NCBI RefSeq assembly: GCF_026339955.1
Contig: NZ_JAPEPW010000001.1
Coordinates: 62,001-126,000, forward strand
Direction: 5' to 3'
Length of the DNA: 64,000 nt
Origin: Streptomyces sp. NBC_01549
Lineage (GTDB): Bacteria > Actinomycetota > Actinomycetes > Streptomycetales > Streptomycetaceae
The translations under genes and the position numbers were made by a program. The notes below the pieces were generated by a model that made no database searches, was not told the DNA's origin, and saw only the letters and a program-made list of their open reading frames with translations. Shown in pieces: positions 9,554 through 18,686 of this stretch (position 1 is the first letter of the stretch; the number at the start of each line of letters is the position of its first letter).

Positions 9554-10720
9554 TCACCCAAGCGTGCGACGGTAGCCTGCGAAGACCTTGGAGCTGTCCA
9601 TGGCAAAGACGGCCTTCAGCTTCCCTGCGGTATCGCTGAAGCAAGCGACGAACTTTCCTGCCGCGGGGTCTCCTTCGACGATCTCGAAGTGGTCGGCGTC
9701 GTGGTGACGGCCCGCGTACTGGAGCATGTGACCGTATTGATGGGACCAGAAGTACGGTGCCGGCCTCCGCAGCGGGGGAAGGCCGAGGACGACCCTCGCC
9801 ACGGCGTTTCCCTGGCCGGCGGCACTGCTCCAGTGTTCGTGGCGCACGTGCGCCCCGCTGATCTCGTCGTAGACGCGGGCACAGTCGCCCACGGCGTACA
9901 CGTTGTCCCTGTTCGTTCGAAACGACGCGTCAGTCAGGAAGCCGTTGTCGACGGACAGCCCGCTGCCGACTGCCCATTCCACGTTGGGCGTGGCGCCGAC
10001 CCCCACCACCACCACGTCCGCCGGCAGGAAGGTGTCGTCGGACATGATGACGCCTTCGACGCAGTCGTCCCCGATCAGCTCCTCAACCGTCACACCGGCC
10101 ATGAGCCGCACCCCGTTCCGGTGATGCTGAGCCGCGCAGAGGGCACCCAGTTCCGTGCCGAGCACATTCGCCAGCGGTGACCGGGTCGCCTCGACGACGG
10201 TCACCTCAAGGCCGAGGCGCACCGCGCTCGACGCGACTTCCGCACCGATGAAGCCGGCGCCGACGACCACGACCTTCTTGGCCATGGCCAGGGCGTGCCT
10301 GAGTGCCACGGCGTCGCTCAGACCGCGAAGAGTGAACACTCCACGGAGGTCGCTCCGGACGGGAAGCGCTCGAGCCCGCGCCCCTGTCGCCAGGATCGCG
10401 ACATCGGCCACCACAGCTCGTCCGTCACCCAGGTGGATCTTCGGCCGATCGTCGGCATCCAGGCCGACGGCCGGTGTCCCGAGCCGCCATTCGATGTCCT
10501 CGCCCTCTTCTGTACTCGGGATCAGCGACAGATCGGCCTCTTCCATGGTGCCGAGCAGAAAGTCCTTGGAGAGGGGTGGCCTGTCGTACGGCTGATGGAT
10601 CTCGTCGCCGATCACCGTGACTTTCCCAGTGTAACCGTGGGTGCGAAGAGACTGTGCGGCGGATATTCCAGCCAATGAGGCGCCTACGATGACGATATGC
10701 TGCGGAATCCGGGATGACAT
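9554..10720 (-). CDS. FAD-dependent ferredoxin reductase (P450 electron-transfer type)
   Basis: The ATG at 10720 follows CTGGAG at 6 nt, giving 388 residues. An FAD-binding Rossmann motif (VIVGASLAGISAAQSLR) is at the N terminus, the NAD(P)H motif VVVVGAGFIGAEVA is near residue 145, and the FAD motif YAVGDCA is near 275, followed by a reductase C-terminal domain. This is the rhodocoxin/putidaredoxin reductase family, which passes electrons from NADH to a small ferredoxin and then to a P450. The likely partners are the ferredoxin at 16424 and the P450 at 15171. Insertion-sequence debris now separates them. Confidence 0.92.
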   Translation of the reverse strand: MSSRIPQHIVIVGASLAGISAAQSLRTHGYTGKVTVIGDEIHQPYDRPPLSKDFLLGTMEEADLSLIPSTEEGEDIEWRLGTPAVGLDADDRPKIHLGDGRAVVADVAILATGARARALPVRSDLRGVFTLRGLSDAVALRHALAMAKKVVVVGAGFIGAEVASSAVRLGLEVTVVEATRSPLANVLGTELGALCAAQHHRNGVRLMAGVTVEELIGDDCVEGVIMSDDTFLPADVVVVGVGATPNVEWAVGSGLSVDNGFLTDASFRTNRDNVYAVGDCARVYDEISGAHVRHEHWSSAAGQGNAVARVVLGLPPLRRPAPYFWSHQYGHMLQYAGRHHDADHFEIVEGDPAAGKFVACFSDTAGKLKAVFAMDSSKVFAGYRRTLG

Positions 10721-10873
10721 TTTGACTCCAGCCGTTCTTTGCCGCACCGCGTTTCCATGGGGGGACGCCCGATGCGTGTACAGAGCCCGGGCCGCGGGAC
10801 ACAACGGCCGGCGTCGCGCCGGTACCGTGTGCCAGCGGCCCCCACCTGTCTGCTCAGAGACCTTTCGCCCGGC

Positions 10874-11518
10874 TCAACGCGCCTCGGGCCTCATCCGCCT
10901 GACGAAGTGAAACTCAAGTCCGGACAGTGGCGCCCCGACCTCGTGCAGCGCTCCGCCGGTCGCGAGCGATCCGAGATCGATCGCGGCGAACCCCAGCCCG
11001 TTCAGCAGGTCGATGACGACGCGCTTGGCCTCCACGTCGTCACCGGAGGCGAACAGAACGGTTCGGGGCTTGTCGTCACTGAAGTCGGTGATCCATTCCA
11101 TCGGGACATTGCTGATGGACTTGACCAACCGGGCTCCAGGAGCCCAGTCGGCAACCAGCTCGCTGGAGGTCTGTCCGGTCTGGGCGAGCACCGCACGCGA
11201 CTTGATGACTCCTTCCAGACTGATGTCGACCGGATAGCCTGCGTGAGCGTTGGTGGCGTCGATCAGGATCTGGCCGTCCCACTCGATTCCCTCCAACGCC
11301 TTCTCCGCGTCGACCCAGTTGACAGCGAGGATGACGATGTCACTCTTCACGGCGTCTGCCTTGGTGCCGGGCTTGGCACCCGGGCCGAGCTTGGCCGCGA
11401 AGTCCGTGAGCGTTTCAGGGCCCCTTGAATTACTGATGACGACTTCATGTCCGGCCTTGAGAAGGTGCCGTGACATGATCTCGGTCAGCCTGCCTGCTCC
11501 GATAAATCCGATGCGCAT
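10874..11518 (-). CDS. NADPH:F420 reductase-like Rossmann protein
   Basis: A 214-residue protein starting MRIGFIGAGRLTEIM, an N-terminal dinucleotide-binding fold. Further family features are ISNSRGPETL and VILAVNWVDAEKAL. It matches the COG2085 group, which includes F420-dependent NADP reductases and many related proteins of unknown substrate. The ATG follows AAAGGAG. It lies upstream of the ferredoxin reductase on the same strand and may be in the same transcript (153 nt gap). Its role could be NADPH/F420 balance for the nearby oxidation pathway; this is not provable from sequence. Confidence 0.85.
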   Translation of the reverse strand: MRIGFIGAGRLTEIMSRHLLKAGHEVVISNSRGPETLTDFAAKLGPGAKPGTKADAVKSDIVILAVNWVDAEKALEGIEWDGQILIDATNAHAGYPVDISLEGVIKSRAVLAQTGQTSSELVADWAPGARLVKSISNVPMEWITDFSDDKPRTVLFASGDDVEAKRVVIDLLNGLGFAAIDLGSLATGGALHEVGAPLSGLEFHFVRRMRPEAR

Positions 11519-12077
11519 TCCGAACGCTCCTTTGCGTGCGATTATGCGAGCACGGCTCGCCCTGCGTGAGCCTGTCGATCGAGGGCGCGACGCGTCTCCC
11601 CCGTGCCGAACCAGCGACGGGTGACGTACAAGGGATCAAGCGAACGGCCACATTATCGATATTCTGAATCCCTGTCGAGCATCTCTGCGATGATCCTACT
11701 TACGCTGCCGCCAACTCAAGGGGGACGGCGCTTCATCTGACCGAAACGCGCCCCAGGGCCGCGGCGCGCGGTCCGGCCGTGCGGGGCAAACCTTTCCAGA
11801 GCCCGCGCAGCGGACTCGGTCCCAACCCAGGTGCGATGACGTCCGGTCCGGCCACTGGAGGCGCAGTGGCGAGCCCGTGCGTGCGCGGACCGACCGACCA
11901 GCAAAGCCAGAAGCCCCAGCCTCCCCGTTTCAGTTGGGTTGGCCGAGCTGGGCTGACTGTGGTGGGCCGTGGCTTTCGGTGGGTGGGTATGCCGGGGGCC
12001 CGGCGCTCGGGTCGGGGTGCTCCGGGTCCCTCGGGTTGTGGGTGGACAGAGGCAGCGCTATTGGTCAGGTGGCCGGC
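11519..12077. other. Intergenic with probable promoter of the reductase genes
   Basis: The part nearest 11519 holds the ribosome site of the F420-type gene. A locally AT-rich stretch at 11650-11700 could hold its promoter, but no clear -10/-35 pair can be named. From 11710 to the IS701 end no gene is recognised; it may be further insertion-sequence debris. Confidence 0.4.
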
Positions 12078-13425
12078 CTAGTACTGCAACCGCATCTGGA
12101 GAATGTGGCCTCGGCGTTTATAGTGGGAGCGGCGGGCTCGGGCTTGGCTGCGTCGTCGGAAGCGTGACCAGTGCAGATGGTGCTCGTTGCTGTGACAGTG
12201 GCGCGTGACGACGACGTGGCCCATCAACCGGCGGATCTCCGGGACGCTGAGGGGTATGAGGTCTTGCTCGTCGTCGAGAGTGCCCCTTTGTGGCTTCTGC
12301 GGCGCGGACGGCGGTCAGGTAGGCAAGGGCGGCCATGGCCAGGGTGATGTGGCGGTACCAGGCCCGGTAGAGCCGCACCTGGTAGTGGTCCAGACCGCGA
12401 AGGGAGAGTGCGGTCTGGAAGCACTCCTCGACCGCCCACCTCGCGGCAGCTACTTTGACCAGGTCTTTCAGTCGGGAGGCGACCGGGCCGTAGCAGACGT
12501 AGTAGGCGATCTCGCTCGGGTCGCTGACGCTGCGTCGGGCCAGCACCCAGTGCCCGAAGCCGTTTTCCCAGGACGGGCGGATCGCGACACGCGCCCAGTC
12601 GTAGATCCGCTCACCGTGCGCGCCGGCCCCGCCGGAGATTCGTTTCCACCGCTGGCGGGGCAGCGCGGCGACCAACTGGTCCACCCGCGTGTCCGCCCCG
12701 TGCGTGGTGATCACAGTGTCGTTGACCTTCGTGGCCAGCACGTGCGCGACCCGACGTTCCTCCAGCCACACTCGCAGGTGCTTGACCTGCCCGTATGCCT
12801 CGTCAGCGGTGACCCACGCGAACGGGACACCCGCGTCGATGGCGCGTTGCAGCATCCACTTGAAGTGCTCGTTCTTGGTCGCGAAGGGGACCTCGTCGTC
12901 GATCCCGGCCGCGCGGCAGCGGTCACGGTCATCCGTCCAGGAGACGGGGATGTAGAGCTCGCGGTCGATCAACGCCCGCCCCCTGGCGGAGGCGTAGGCC
13001 AGGAATGTTCCGATCTGGCTGTTCTCCGTGCGGCCGGCTGTGCCGGTGTACTGCCGCTGGACGCCGGCGGACTTGGTGCCCTTCTTCAGGAAGCCGGTGT
13101 CGTCGCCGATCAGCACCGCGTCCTTGGCGCCGATGGTCTCCACGACGAAGTCCCGGACATCGTCGCGGACCGCGTTCTCGTCCCAGTCGGAGTGGTTGAG
13201 CAGGCGCTGGACGCCGTCGGGGCGCAACTGCCCGACCTGCTCCGACAGCGTCCACCCGTTCTTCTTCTCAAGCGGCGCGAGCAACCCGTTCAGGTAGTCC
13301 GACGCCCGCTCGCGGGGCTCCGACCTGCCGAAACGGTGGGCGAACCGGGCATGGAACCCGGCTATCCCCTCGGACCACGACTCGACCTGCTCAACCGTCA
13401 ACGATTCATCGCACAGTCGGAACAA
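12078..13425 (-). pseudogene. IS701-family transposase, frameshifted near the C terminus
   Basis: The DDE transposase domain is recognisable (IGDDTGFLKKG, WVTADEAYGQ, WAVEECFQTA). After AAEATKG (near 12290) the open frame continues as a meaningless tail to 12118. A different frame gives the usual family end (DDEQDLIPLSVPEIRRLMG ... LQMRLQY) and stops in the flanking CTAG. A one-base shift therefore separates the last 70 or so residues. The N terminus uses a TTG at 13425 or an internal start. The catalytic core is intact, so activity cannot be ruled out. Confidence 0.8.
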
Positions 13426-13467
13426 CGAGCCAACCCAGCACCTGTCACGGCAGATGCGGTTGCAGTA
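12082..13467. mobile_element. IS701-family insertion sequence
   Basis: The element is bounded by 17-bp perfect inverted repeats (TACTGCAACCGCATCTG at 12082-12098 and its complement at 13451-13467). Each end is flanked by CTAG (12078-12081 and 13468-13471), the target and 4-bp duplication typical of the family. It carries one transposase gene on the minus strand. On the right it abuts IS1380 transposase debris, so it landed in an older element. Confidence 0.9.
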
Positions 13468-13471
13468 CTAG

Positions 13472-14045
13472 GCAGGGCCGCGAGGCAGGCGAAAGCGTTC
13501 GCCAGCTCATGACGCCAGGGCCAGGTGGCGGCGATCCGCGGGTGGAGGTGGCGCCTCCACGGGTGATGCGGGCGGCTGCGTGCACCAGCCGGTAGCGGAG
13601 CTTCTTCGGCTCTGCGGTGGCCAGTTCGCCGTTCAGCAGCAGGGCGCGGGTCCAGGCGAGCAGGTCGATTGCGGTCAGTGACAGCTCCAACCAGGCCGCG
13701 TCGACCTGGAAGAGCCGGGAGGGAAAAGCGGTCGAAACCGGTGGCTTTGCCGCACCGGATGCGGTTCTCGACGCGGGCGTGCGCGCGGTGGCGGACCTCA
13801 AGGTGCTGGATGGATCCGCCGCCGCCCGCGATGGGAGTGTCGGTGAGGAAGACCTGGTGGCGCATGCCCTCGTCAAGGTCGAACAGGGAGAGCTGGGCGC
13901 GGGGATGCGGGCGCTCACTTCTCACGATGAGGCGGGTGCCGTCAGGAAATCCGGCCAGGTCGACCATGCCGGTCAGCTCGGCGACCTCGGCTGAGCCGCG
14001 CAGGAATCCGTCCTGCCCCAGGGCCGGGTGCCAGATTCGGTCGGG
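13472..14045 (-). pseudogene. IS1380-family transposase remnant
   Basis: The minus strand encodes the C-terminal half of an IS1380 transposase: WHPALGQDGFLRGSAEVAEL, MVDLAGFPDGTRLIVRSERP, HQVFLTDTPIAGGG and RAHARVENRIRCGK. A frame change near 13735 then leads to FQVDAAWLELSLTAIDLLAW and EPKKLRYRLVHAAAR. The N-terminal half is absent. Its 3' end is cut by the IS701 insertion at 13471. Confidence 0.75.
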
Positions 14046-14049
14046 CTCT

Positions 14050-14215
14050 GGACGGCGTCGTCCAGGTCGAGCGGGTGATCTTCCAGTGGGTCACCCGGTA
14101 CGACGAAGGCCCGCACTCCGCCCTCGACCACGTACCGCCCTCCGGGTGCGCACGCCACTTCCGGCGAAGCCAGGAGCGAGCCCACAGTCCGCCCGAGAAC
14201 AAGATCACCGGGGCC
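14050..14215 (+). pseudogene. Integrase-core (IS481/IS3-like) transposase C-terminal scrap
   Basis: The plus strand reads IFQWVTRYDEGPHSALDHVPP, close to the usual W..RYN..RPHSAL.Y.SP ending of rve-domain transposases, with one residue missing before PHSAL. It is head-on to the IS1380 remnant. It is too short for a finer family call. Confidence 0.5.
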
Positions 14216-14583
14216 TACGGGACTCGGGACAGCTCAGCAGAACGATCCACCCCCCATGGTCACCTGCGGGCGCAGCCGGGCAGTCCCCCCGTCGCCGTCC
14301 CCCGCTTTACCCGTCGGACCCGGCGTGCGCGCCGCTGTCCTCGTCCGGGCAGTCCAGCCAAGTCGCGAATCTGACATAATTTCGATTATCTCTTGCTTCT
14401 TCCAATATTCTGGAGCTAGCCTGCCCACGCCGGTCAGACGGCCACGGCACGGACATCCGTGGGCGGCGAGCCAGAGGTGAAGTGGCGAGCGAAATCCCAT
14501 GGCCGGCGCATCCGGACCACGATCGACTCCGCAGCCACCCCTTGTGGCGTCGAAGACGGCTTGCGCCGTCCTGAGGAGCTGAC
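14216..14583. other. Non-coding region, AT-rich centre
   Basis: No gene is recognised. A marked AT-rich block at 14365-14420 (CATAATTTCGATTATC) stands out from the GC-rich surroundings. It could be a promoter or regulator site for the broken VOC gene or the P450 operon downstream; no defined operator can be named. Confidence 0.4.
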
Positions 14584-15060
14584 ATGCCACTGCACCGACT
14601 CGACGCATTCACGATCGGCGTCCCGGATGCGACTGCCCCTCGGGCCCGCCACGAGGGGTTCGGCCTCATCGACACCTCGGACGGGTGGCTGAATACAGCC
14701 GAGGGCGGATGCCGGTTGCGCCTGATTCCTGGTCCAGCCCGGAGCCCCATGCAACTCCCTGCCCACGCCGACTGCCCGGATGATCCCAGCCGCACAGCCC
14801 GCCATGTCGATGCGCTCGGACTCGAAGTCGCGTGCCCCGAGGGGATGCTCGCGGCCGTCGAACCGGGTGAGCACCATGGTCACCCAGCAGCTGACGCGAA
14901 CCTCACCGCTTCCGGTCGCGTACAACCTCCTCGGGCATGCGCCCAGAGGGATTACTCGGGCGCCTGGAGTCCTGAGAGACGGGGTGAGGCCTCGACGGCT
15001 CGGCCACGTCGCCATCGGATCCACCAACCGCTCCACGCGTCATGGCAGGTGGACGACCTT
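14584..15060 (+). pseudogene. VOC/glyoxalase-family (extradiol dioxygenase-like) remnant
   Basis: ATG 14584 follows GAGGAGCTGAC. The first frame gives LHRLDAFTIGVPD, EGFGLIDTSDGW and RTARHVDALGLEVA, the first module of a VOC dioxygenase-like protein. After about 14860 the homology moves to another frame (YNLLGHAPRGITRAPGVLR, RRLGHVAIGSTN), then fades at about 15060. The second module is lost. It lies directly upstream of the P450 gene, so it may once have belonged to the same catabolic set. Confidence 0.6.
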
Positions 15061-15170
15061 GACGAAGTCGGTCGCAGGCGCGGCCGAGATTCTGCAGCCA
15101 CCTTCCCCGCCGGCAGCCCCCACCACGGCAGTCCTCCCGCTTCCCCGCCGATAGTCAACGGAGACCATCC

Positions 15171-16373
15171 ATGGCGACTCTGCCCTCTTACCCTCACGAC
15201 ATCTTCACTGCCGACGCCCTCGTGAACATGGCACCTCACCTGCGCGCCATGCGGCGGCTGGGGCCACTCATCCGGCTCGAAGCCCACGACATGTACGCAC
15301 TGACGCGCTACGAGGGAGTACGCCGGGCACTCGCCGATCACGACCTGTACCTCTCCGGCGAAGGCGTGGCACTCAATCCCCTCGTGAATGAGATAGCCAA
15401 GGGCACGACCCTGCACAGCGACGGCGAGGCCCACGACGCGCAGCGCCGGATTCTCAACCAGCGGCTGCGCCCGCATGCGCTCAAGCCCATGGCCGACGCC
15501 ATCCAGACCCGCGCGAACGAACTCGTCGAGAGTCTGACCGACAAGAGCGGCATCGATGCGGTCACCGATCTGGCGCGAGCGCTGCCTGTGTCCATCGTGC
15601 CCGACCTCGTGGGGTGGCCGGAGGACAAACGGGACAACATGCTGCAGTGGGCCGCTGCCGCCTTCGATGCCCAGGGCCCGCTGAACGCCAGGGCGGAGCA
15701 GGCCATGCCGAAGGTGCAGGAACTCTTCGAGTTCGCTTCGACGGTGGTCGCGGAACGCACCGTCCTCCCCGGAAGCGCAGCCGCGGAGATGCTCGACGCA
15801 CTGGACGAGGAGAAGATCTCCACCCGTCAGGCCATCTCCATGGTCGTCGACTACCTCGCACCGTCGTTGGACACGACCATCAGCGCGATCGGCAGCATGG
15901 TGTGGCTCTTCAGCCGGCATCCGGACCAGTGGCGCGCGGTCCAGGAGGATCCCCAGCTCGTACCGAACGCCGTCATGGAGGTCGTGCGTCTGGAGTCACC
16001 CGTTCGCGCGTTTTCCCGCGTCCTGGCGGCTGATGCGACCATCGAGGGACATCTGCTCCCGGCCGGCACGCGGATCATAGTTTTCTTCGCCTCCGCGAAC
16101 AGGGATGAAGGCTTCTGGGGGGACGACGCCGAAAGCTTCGACGTCCGCCGCCACAATGCCGCCGAGCACGTCGGTTTCGGCCACGGTCTGCACGGCTGTG
16201 CGGGACAGGGACTTGCCCGGCTCGAAATCCAGTCGATGCTCCGCGCTCTGATCCGTCGCGTTGACCACATCGAGCTGCTGTCAGAGCCGACCCGGTCTGT
16301 CAACAACTTGATCCATGCTTTCGCGGCATTGCCGGTGCGACTTCACCCTCTCGAAATCGCGCACACGGCGTAA
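15171..16373 (+). CDS. Cytochrome P450 (class I, CYP199/CYP203-like)
   Basis: A 400-residue soluble P450. The heme loop FGHGLHGCAG is near residue 330. The ExxR block and the I-helix (VDYLAPSLDTTIS) are present, the latter keeping the Asp-Thr pair but with Pro-Ser in place of the usual Gly. The phrase LESPVRAFSR is typical of the group that includes CYP199-type aromatic-acid oxidases. The ATG follows CGGAG. A ferredoxin gene follows at 50 nt, and an acetoacetyl-CoA synthetase and a thiolase continue in the same direction. The substrate is unknown, but the products seem to feed into acetoacetate. Confidence 0.92.
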   Translation: MATLPSYPHDIFTADALVNMAPHLRAMRRLGPLIRLEAHDMYALTRYEGVRRALADHDLYLSGEGVALNPLVNEIAKGTTLHSDGEAHDAQRRILNQRLRPHALKPMADAIQTRANELVESLTDKSGIDAVTDLARALPVSIVPDLVGWPEDKRDNMLQWAAAAFDAQGPLNARAEQAMPKVQELFEFASTVVAERTVLPGSAAAEMLDALDEEKISTRQAISMVVDYLAPSLDTTISAIGSMVWLFSRHPDQWRAVQEDPQLVPNAVMEVVRLESPVRAFSRVLAADATIEGHLLPAGTRIIVFFASANRDEGFWGDDAESFDVRRHNAAEHVGFGHGLHGCAGQGLARLEIQSMLRALIRRVDHIELLSEPTRSVNNLIHAFAALPVRLHPLEIAHTA

Positions 16374-16423
16374 CCGCGCGCGAGCGTCCCGCAAGAGTGA
16401 GAAACGGAAGGCGGCTGTTCCCC

Positions 16424-16615
16424 ATGAAGATATCGGTCGATCGCGAACGCTGCGAAGGACACGGAATGTGTCAGGACGTAGCGCCGCAGGTGTTCGAAGT
16501 GGACGAGGAGGGACTGGCCCGAACACTTGTCACCTCGATCCCCGCGGAACTCGAAGCCACGGTCAGGACCGCGGCTCGGGTCTGCCCCATCGCGGCTGTG
16601 ACGGTCGACCTGTGA
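16424..16615 (+). CDS. Small 3Fe-4S-type ferredoxin
   Basis: A 63-residue ferredoxin starting MKISVDRERCEGHGMCQ. Three Cys (CEGHGMC and VCPIAAV) give the 3Fe-4S pattern, with His at the fourth position, common in Streptomyces P450 partners. An ATG is chosen at 16424; an upstream in-frame start at 16397 exists but has no support. It sits between P450 and synthetase genes and should carry electrons from the reductase at 9554-10720 to the P450. Confidence 0.9.
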   Translation: MKISVDRERCEGHGMCQDVAPQVFEVDEEGLARTLVTSIPAELEATVRTAARVCPIAAVTVDL

Positions 16616-16664
16616 CGCGCCCCGCGGCGTACTGCCGTCGCGCGCAGCTGTCCGGAGGACACAT

Positions 16665-18665
16665 ATGAGAAGTGGTGACGAGCACCTGGACGGAGCCGCG
16701 TCCGTCGCCGGCTCGGGGGAAGTGGTGTGGACACCCCGGCGAGTTGTCGTCGAGTCGGCGAACATCGAAGCGTTCCGCCTCTGGGTGCAGGCCCGGAAAA
16801 ATCTCCAGGTCAGCGATTACCACAGCCTGCACGCGTGGTCCGTGGCCGACATCGAGGGTTTCTGGCGGGCGATGGCCGAGTTCTTCGACGTACGGCTCCA
16901 GGGCGATACCGAGACGGTTCTCACCGGCGGTCCGATGCCGGACTTCCACTGGTTTCCCGATGCTGAGCTGAACTACGTCGACCAAGTCCTGCGCCATGCC
17001 GATCAGGACGGAATCGCGATCATCGACGTGGCCGAGCCGGGCGGCCCGGCCATTCAGCACCTGACCTGGCGGGAGTTGCGCAGGCAGGTCGGGGCGGTGG
17101 CGCAGACCCTGCACCGTCTCGGGGTTAGCCAGGGCGACCGGGTGGCGGGCTATGTTCCGAACGTCAGCGAGGCGATCGTCGCGTTCCTGGCCAGCGCCTC
17201 GATCGGCGCGACGTGGTCGTCGTGTGGCCAGGACTATTCTCCTTCGGCCGCTGTCGACCGACTGGGCCAGCTGGAGCCCGTGGTCCTCTTCGCGGCCGAC
17301 GGATACCGCTACGGCGGCAAGGCGCACGACCGCCGCGATGCGACCGAGAAGATTCGCTCGGCCATTCCGTCCGTGCGGCACACCATCATGATCTCGCGGC
17401 TGGGACACGCCCCCGTCCCCGATTCCCTGTCCTGGGCCGAGGTCTCCGCCGGAGACGCCGAACCGGTGCCCGTAGCGGTTCCGTTCGAGCATCCTCTGTG
17501 GGTCCTGTTCTCTTCCGGAACCACCGGCAAGCCGAAGGGTCTCGTGCATGGCCACGGCGGCGTCGTGCTCGAACACCTCAAGCAGATGTCGTTCCACCTG
17601 AACCTCGGACCTGACGACGTCTACTTCTGGTACACATCCCCCAGCTGGATGGTCTGGAACTTCCAGATAGCGGGCCTTCTCACGGGCGCCACCATCGTGT
17701 GCTACGACGGAAGCCCCTCCTTCCCGCACGCTGACGCCTTGTGGGAACTGGCCGCGCGGCTCAAGGTGACAGCCCTGGGAACCAGTCCCGCATATCTCAA
17801 CGCCACCGAGACCGCGGGTATCTCGCCCGGTGCGCGACACGACCTCTCCGCACTGGCCGTTCTCGGATCCACGGGTTCTGTCCTGCCCGCTCACTCCTAC
17901 CGGTGGGTCGCCGGTGAGTTCGGTCAGCAGGTGCAGGTGGTGTCCGTGACAGGCGGCACGGATGTTGTCAGCGCGTTCGCCGGCGCGGTGCCGGTCGAGC
18001 CGGTCCACGCCGGAGAGATCCCGGTGATATCGCTCGGCGCGGCGTTGGAAGCCTGGGACAACGGCGGGGCACCCGTAATCGGCCAGGTCGGCGAGATGGT
18101 GATCACCAAGCCGATGCCTTCCATGCCCCTTCACCTCTGGAACGACGATGACAAGTCCCGTTACCGGGAATCTTATCTGTCATTTTTCCCGGAGGTGTGG
18201 CGACATGGCGATTTCATCACCCTGACTGACCGGCAGTCGCTCGTTGTTCACGGAAGATCGGATTCGACGCTCAACCGTAACGGCGTGCGTATGGGAAGCG
18301 CGGACATCTACCAGGCAGTTGAGCGTCTGCCCGAAGTCAGTGAAGCACTGGTTGTCGGCGCCGAGTATGCGGACGGCTCGTACTGGATGCCTCTCTTCGT
18401 CGTCCTGAGCACGGGCGTCGGCCTCAACGAGGATCTCCGCGACCGGATTCGCAAGGAAATCCGCGAAGAGGTATCCGCTCGAGCCCTGCCCGACGAGATC
18501 ATCGAGGTGCCTTCCATTCCGCACACACGGACCGGAAAAAAGCTGGAGATCCCCATCAAGCGGTTGCTCCAGGGTGCGGCGCTCAACGATGTCGTCGACC
18601 CGGGATCCGTTGACGATGTGGCGGCTCTGCGCTGGTTCGCCGACCTCAGGCCCCCTCGTCCTTGA
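16665..18665 (+). CDS. Acetoacetyl-CoA synthetase (acetoacetate-CoA ligase)
   Basis: A 666-residue member of the AMP-forming ligase family. The phosphate loop LFSSGTTGKPKGLVHG is near residue 280. The C terminus has the catalytic Lys in HTRTGKKLEIPIKRLL. The length and the N-terminal block before the ligase core (YHSLHAWSVADIEGFWRAMA) match acetoacetyl-CoA synthetases. It would activate acetoacetate for the thiolase encoded 1.6 kb further on. The ATG follows CGGAGG. An ISL3 element now lies between this gene and the thiolase gene. Confidence 0.93.
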   Translation: MRSGDEHLDGAASVAGSGEVVWTPRRVVVESANIEAFRLWVQARKNLQVSDYHSLHAWSVADIEGFWRAMAEFFDVRLQGDTETVLTGGPMPDFHWFPDAELNYVDQVLRHADQDGIAIIDVAEPGGPAIQHLTWRELRRQVGAVAQTLHRLGVSQGDRVAGYVPNVSEAIVAFLASASIGATWSSCGQDYSPSAAVDRLGQLEPVVLFAADGYRYGGKAHDRRDATEKIRSAIPSVRHTIMISRLGHAPVPDSLSWAEVSAGDAEPVPVAVPFEHPLWVLFSSGTTGKPKGLVHGHGGVVLEHLKQMSFHLNLGPDDVYFWYTSPSWMVWNFQIAGLLTGATIVCYDGSPSFPHADALWELAARLKVTALGTSPAYLNATETAGISPGARHDLSALAVLGSTGSVLPAHSYRWVAGEFGQQVQVVSVTGGTDVVSAFAGAVPVEPVHAGEIPVISLGAALEAWDNGGAPVIGQVGEMVITKPMPSMPLHLWNDDDKSRYRESYLSFFPEVWRHGDFITLTDRQSLVVHGRSDSTLNRNGVRMGSADIYQAVERLPEVSEALVVGAEYADGSYWMPLFVVLSTGVGLNEDLRDRIRKEIREEVSARALPDEIIEVPSIPHTRTGKKLEIPIKRLLQGAALNDVVDPGSVDDVAALRWFADLRPPRP

Positions 18666-18686
18666 CAGACCTGACCGCACGAAGCC

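Noticed and set aside
16563..18134. A 523-codon minus-strand frame opposite the acetoacetyl-CoA synthetase gene
   Set aside because: It is a shadow of a gene with complete ligase motifs.
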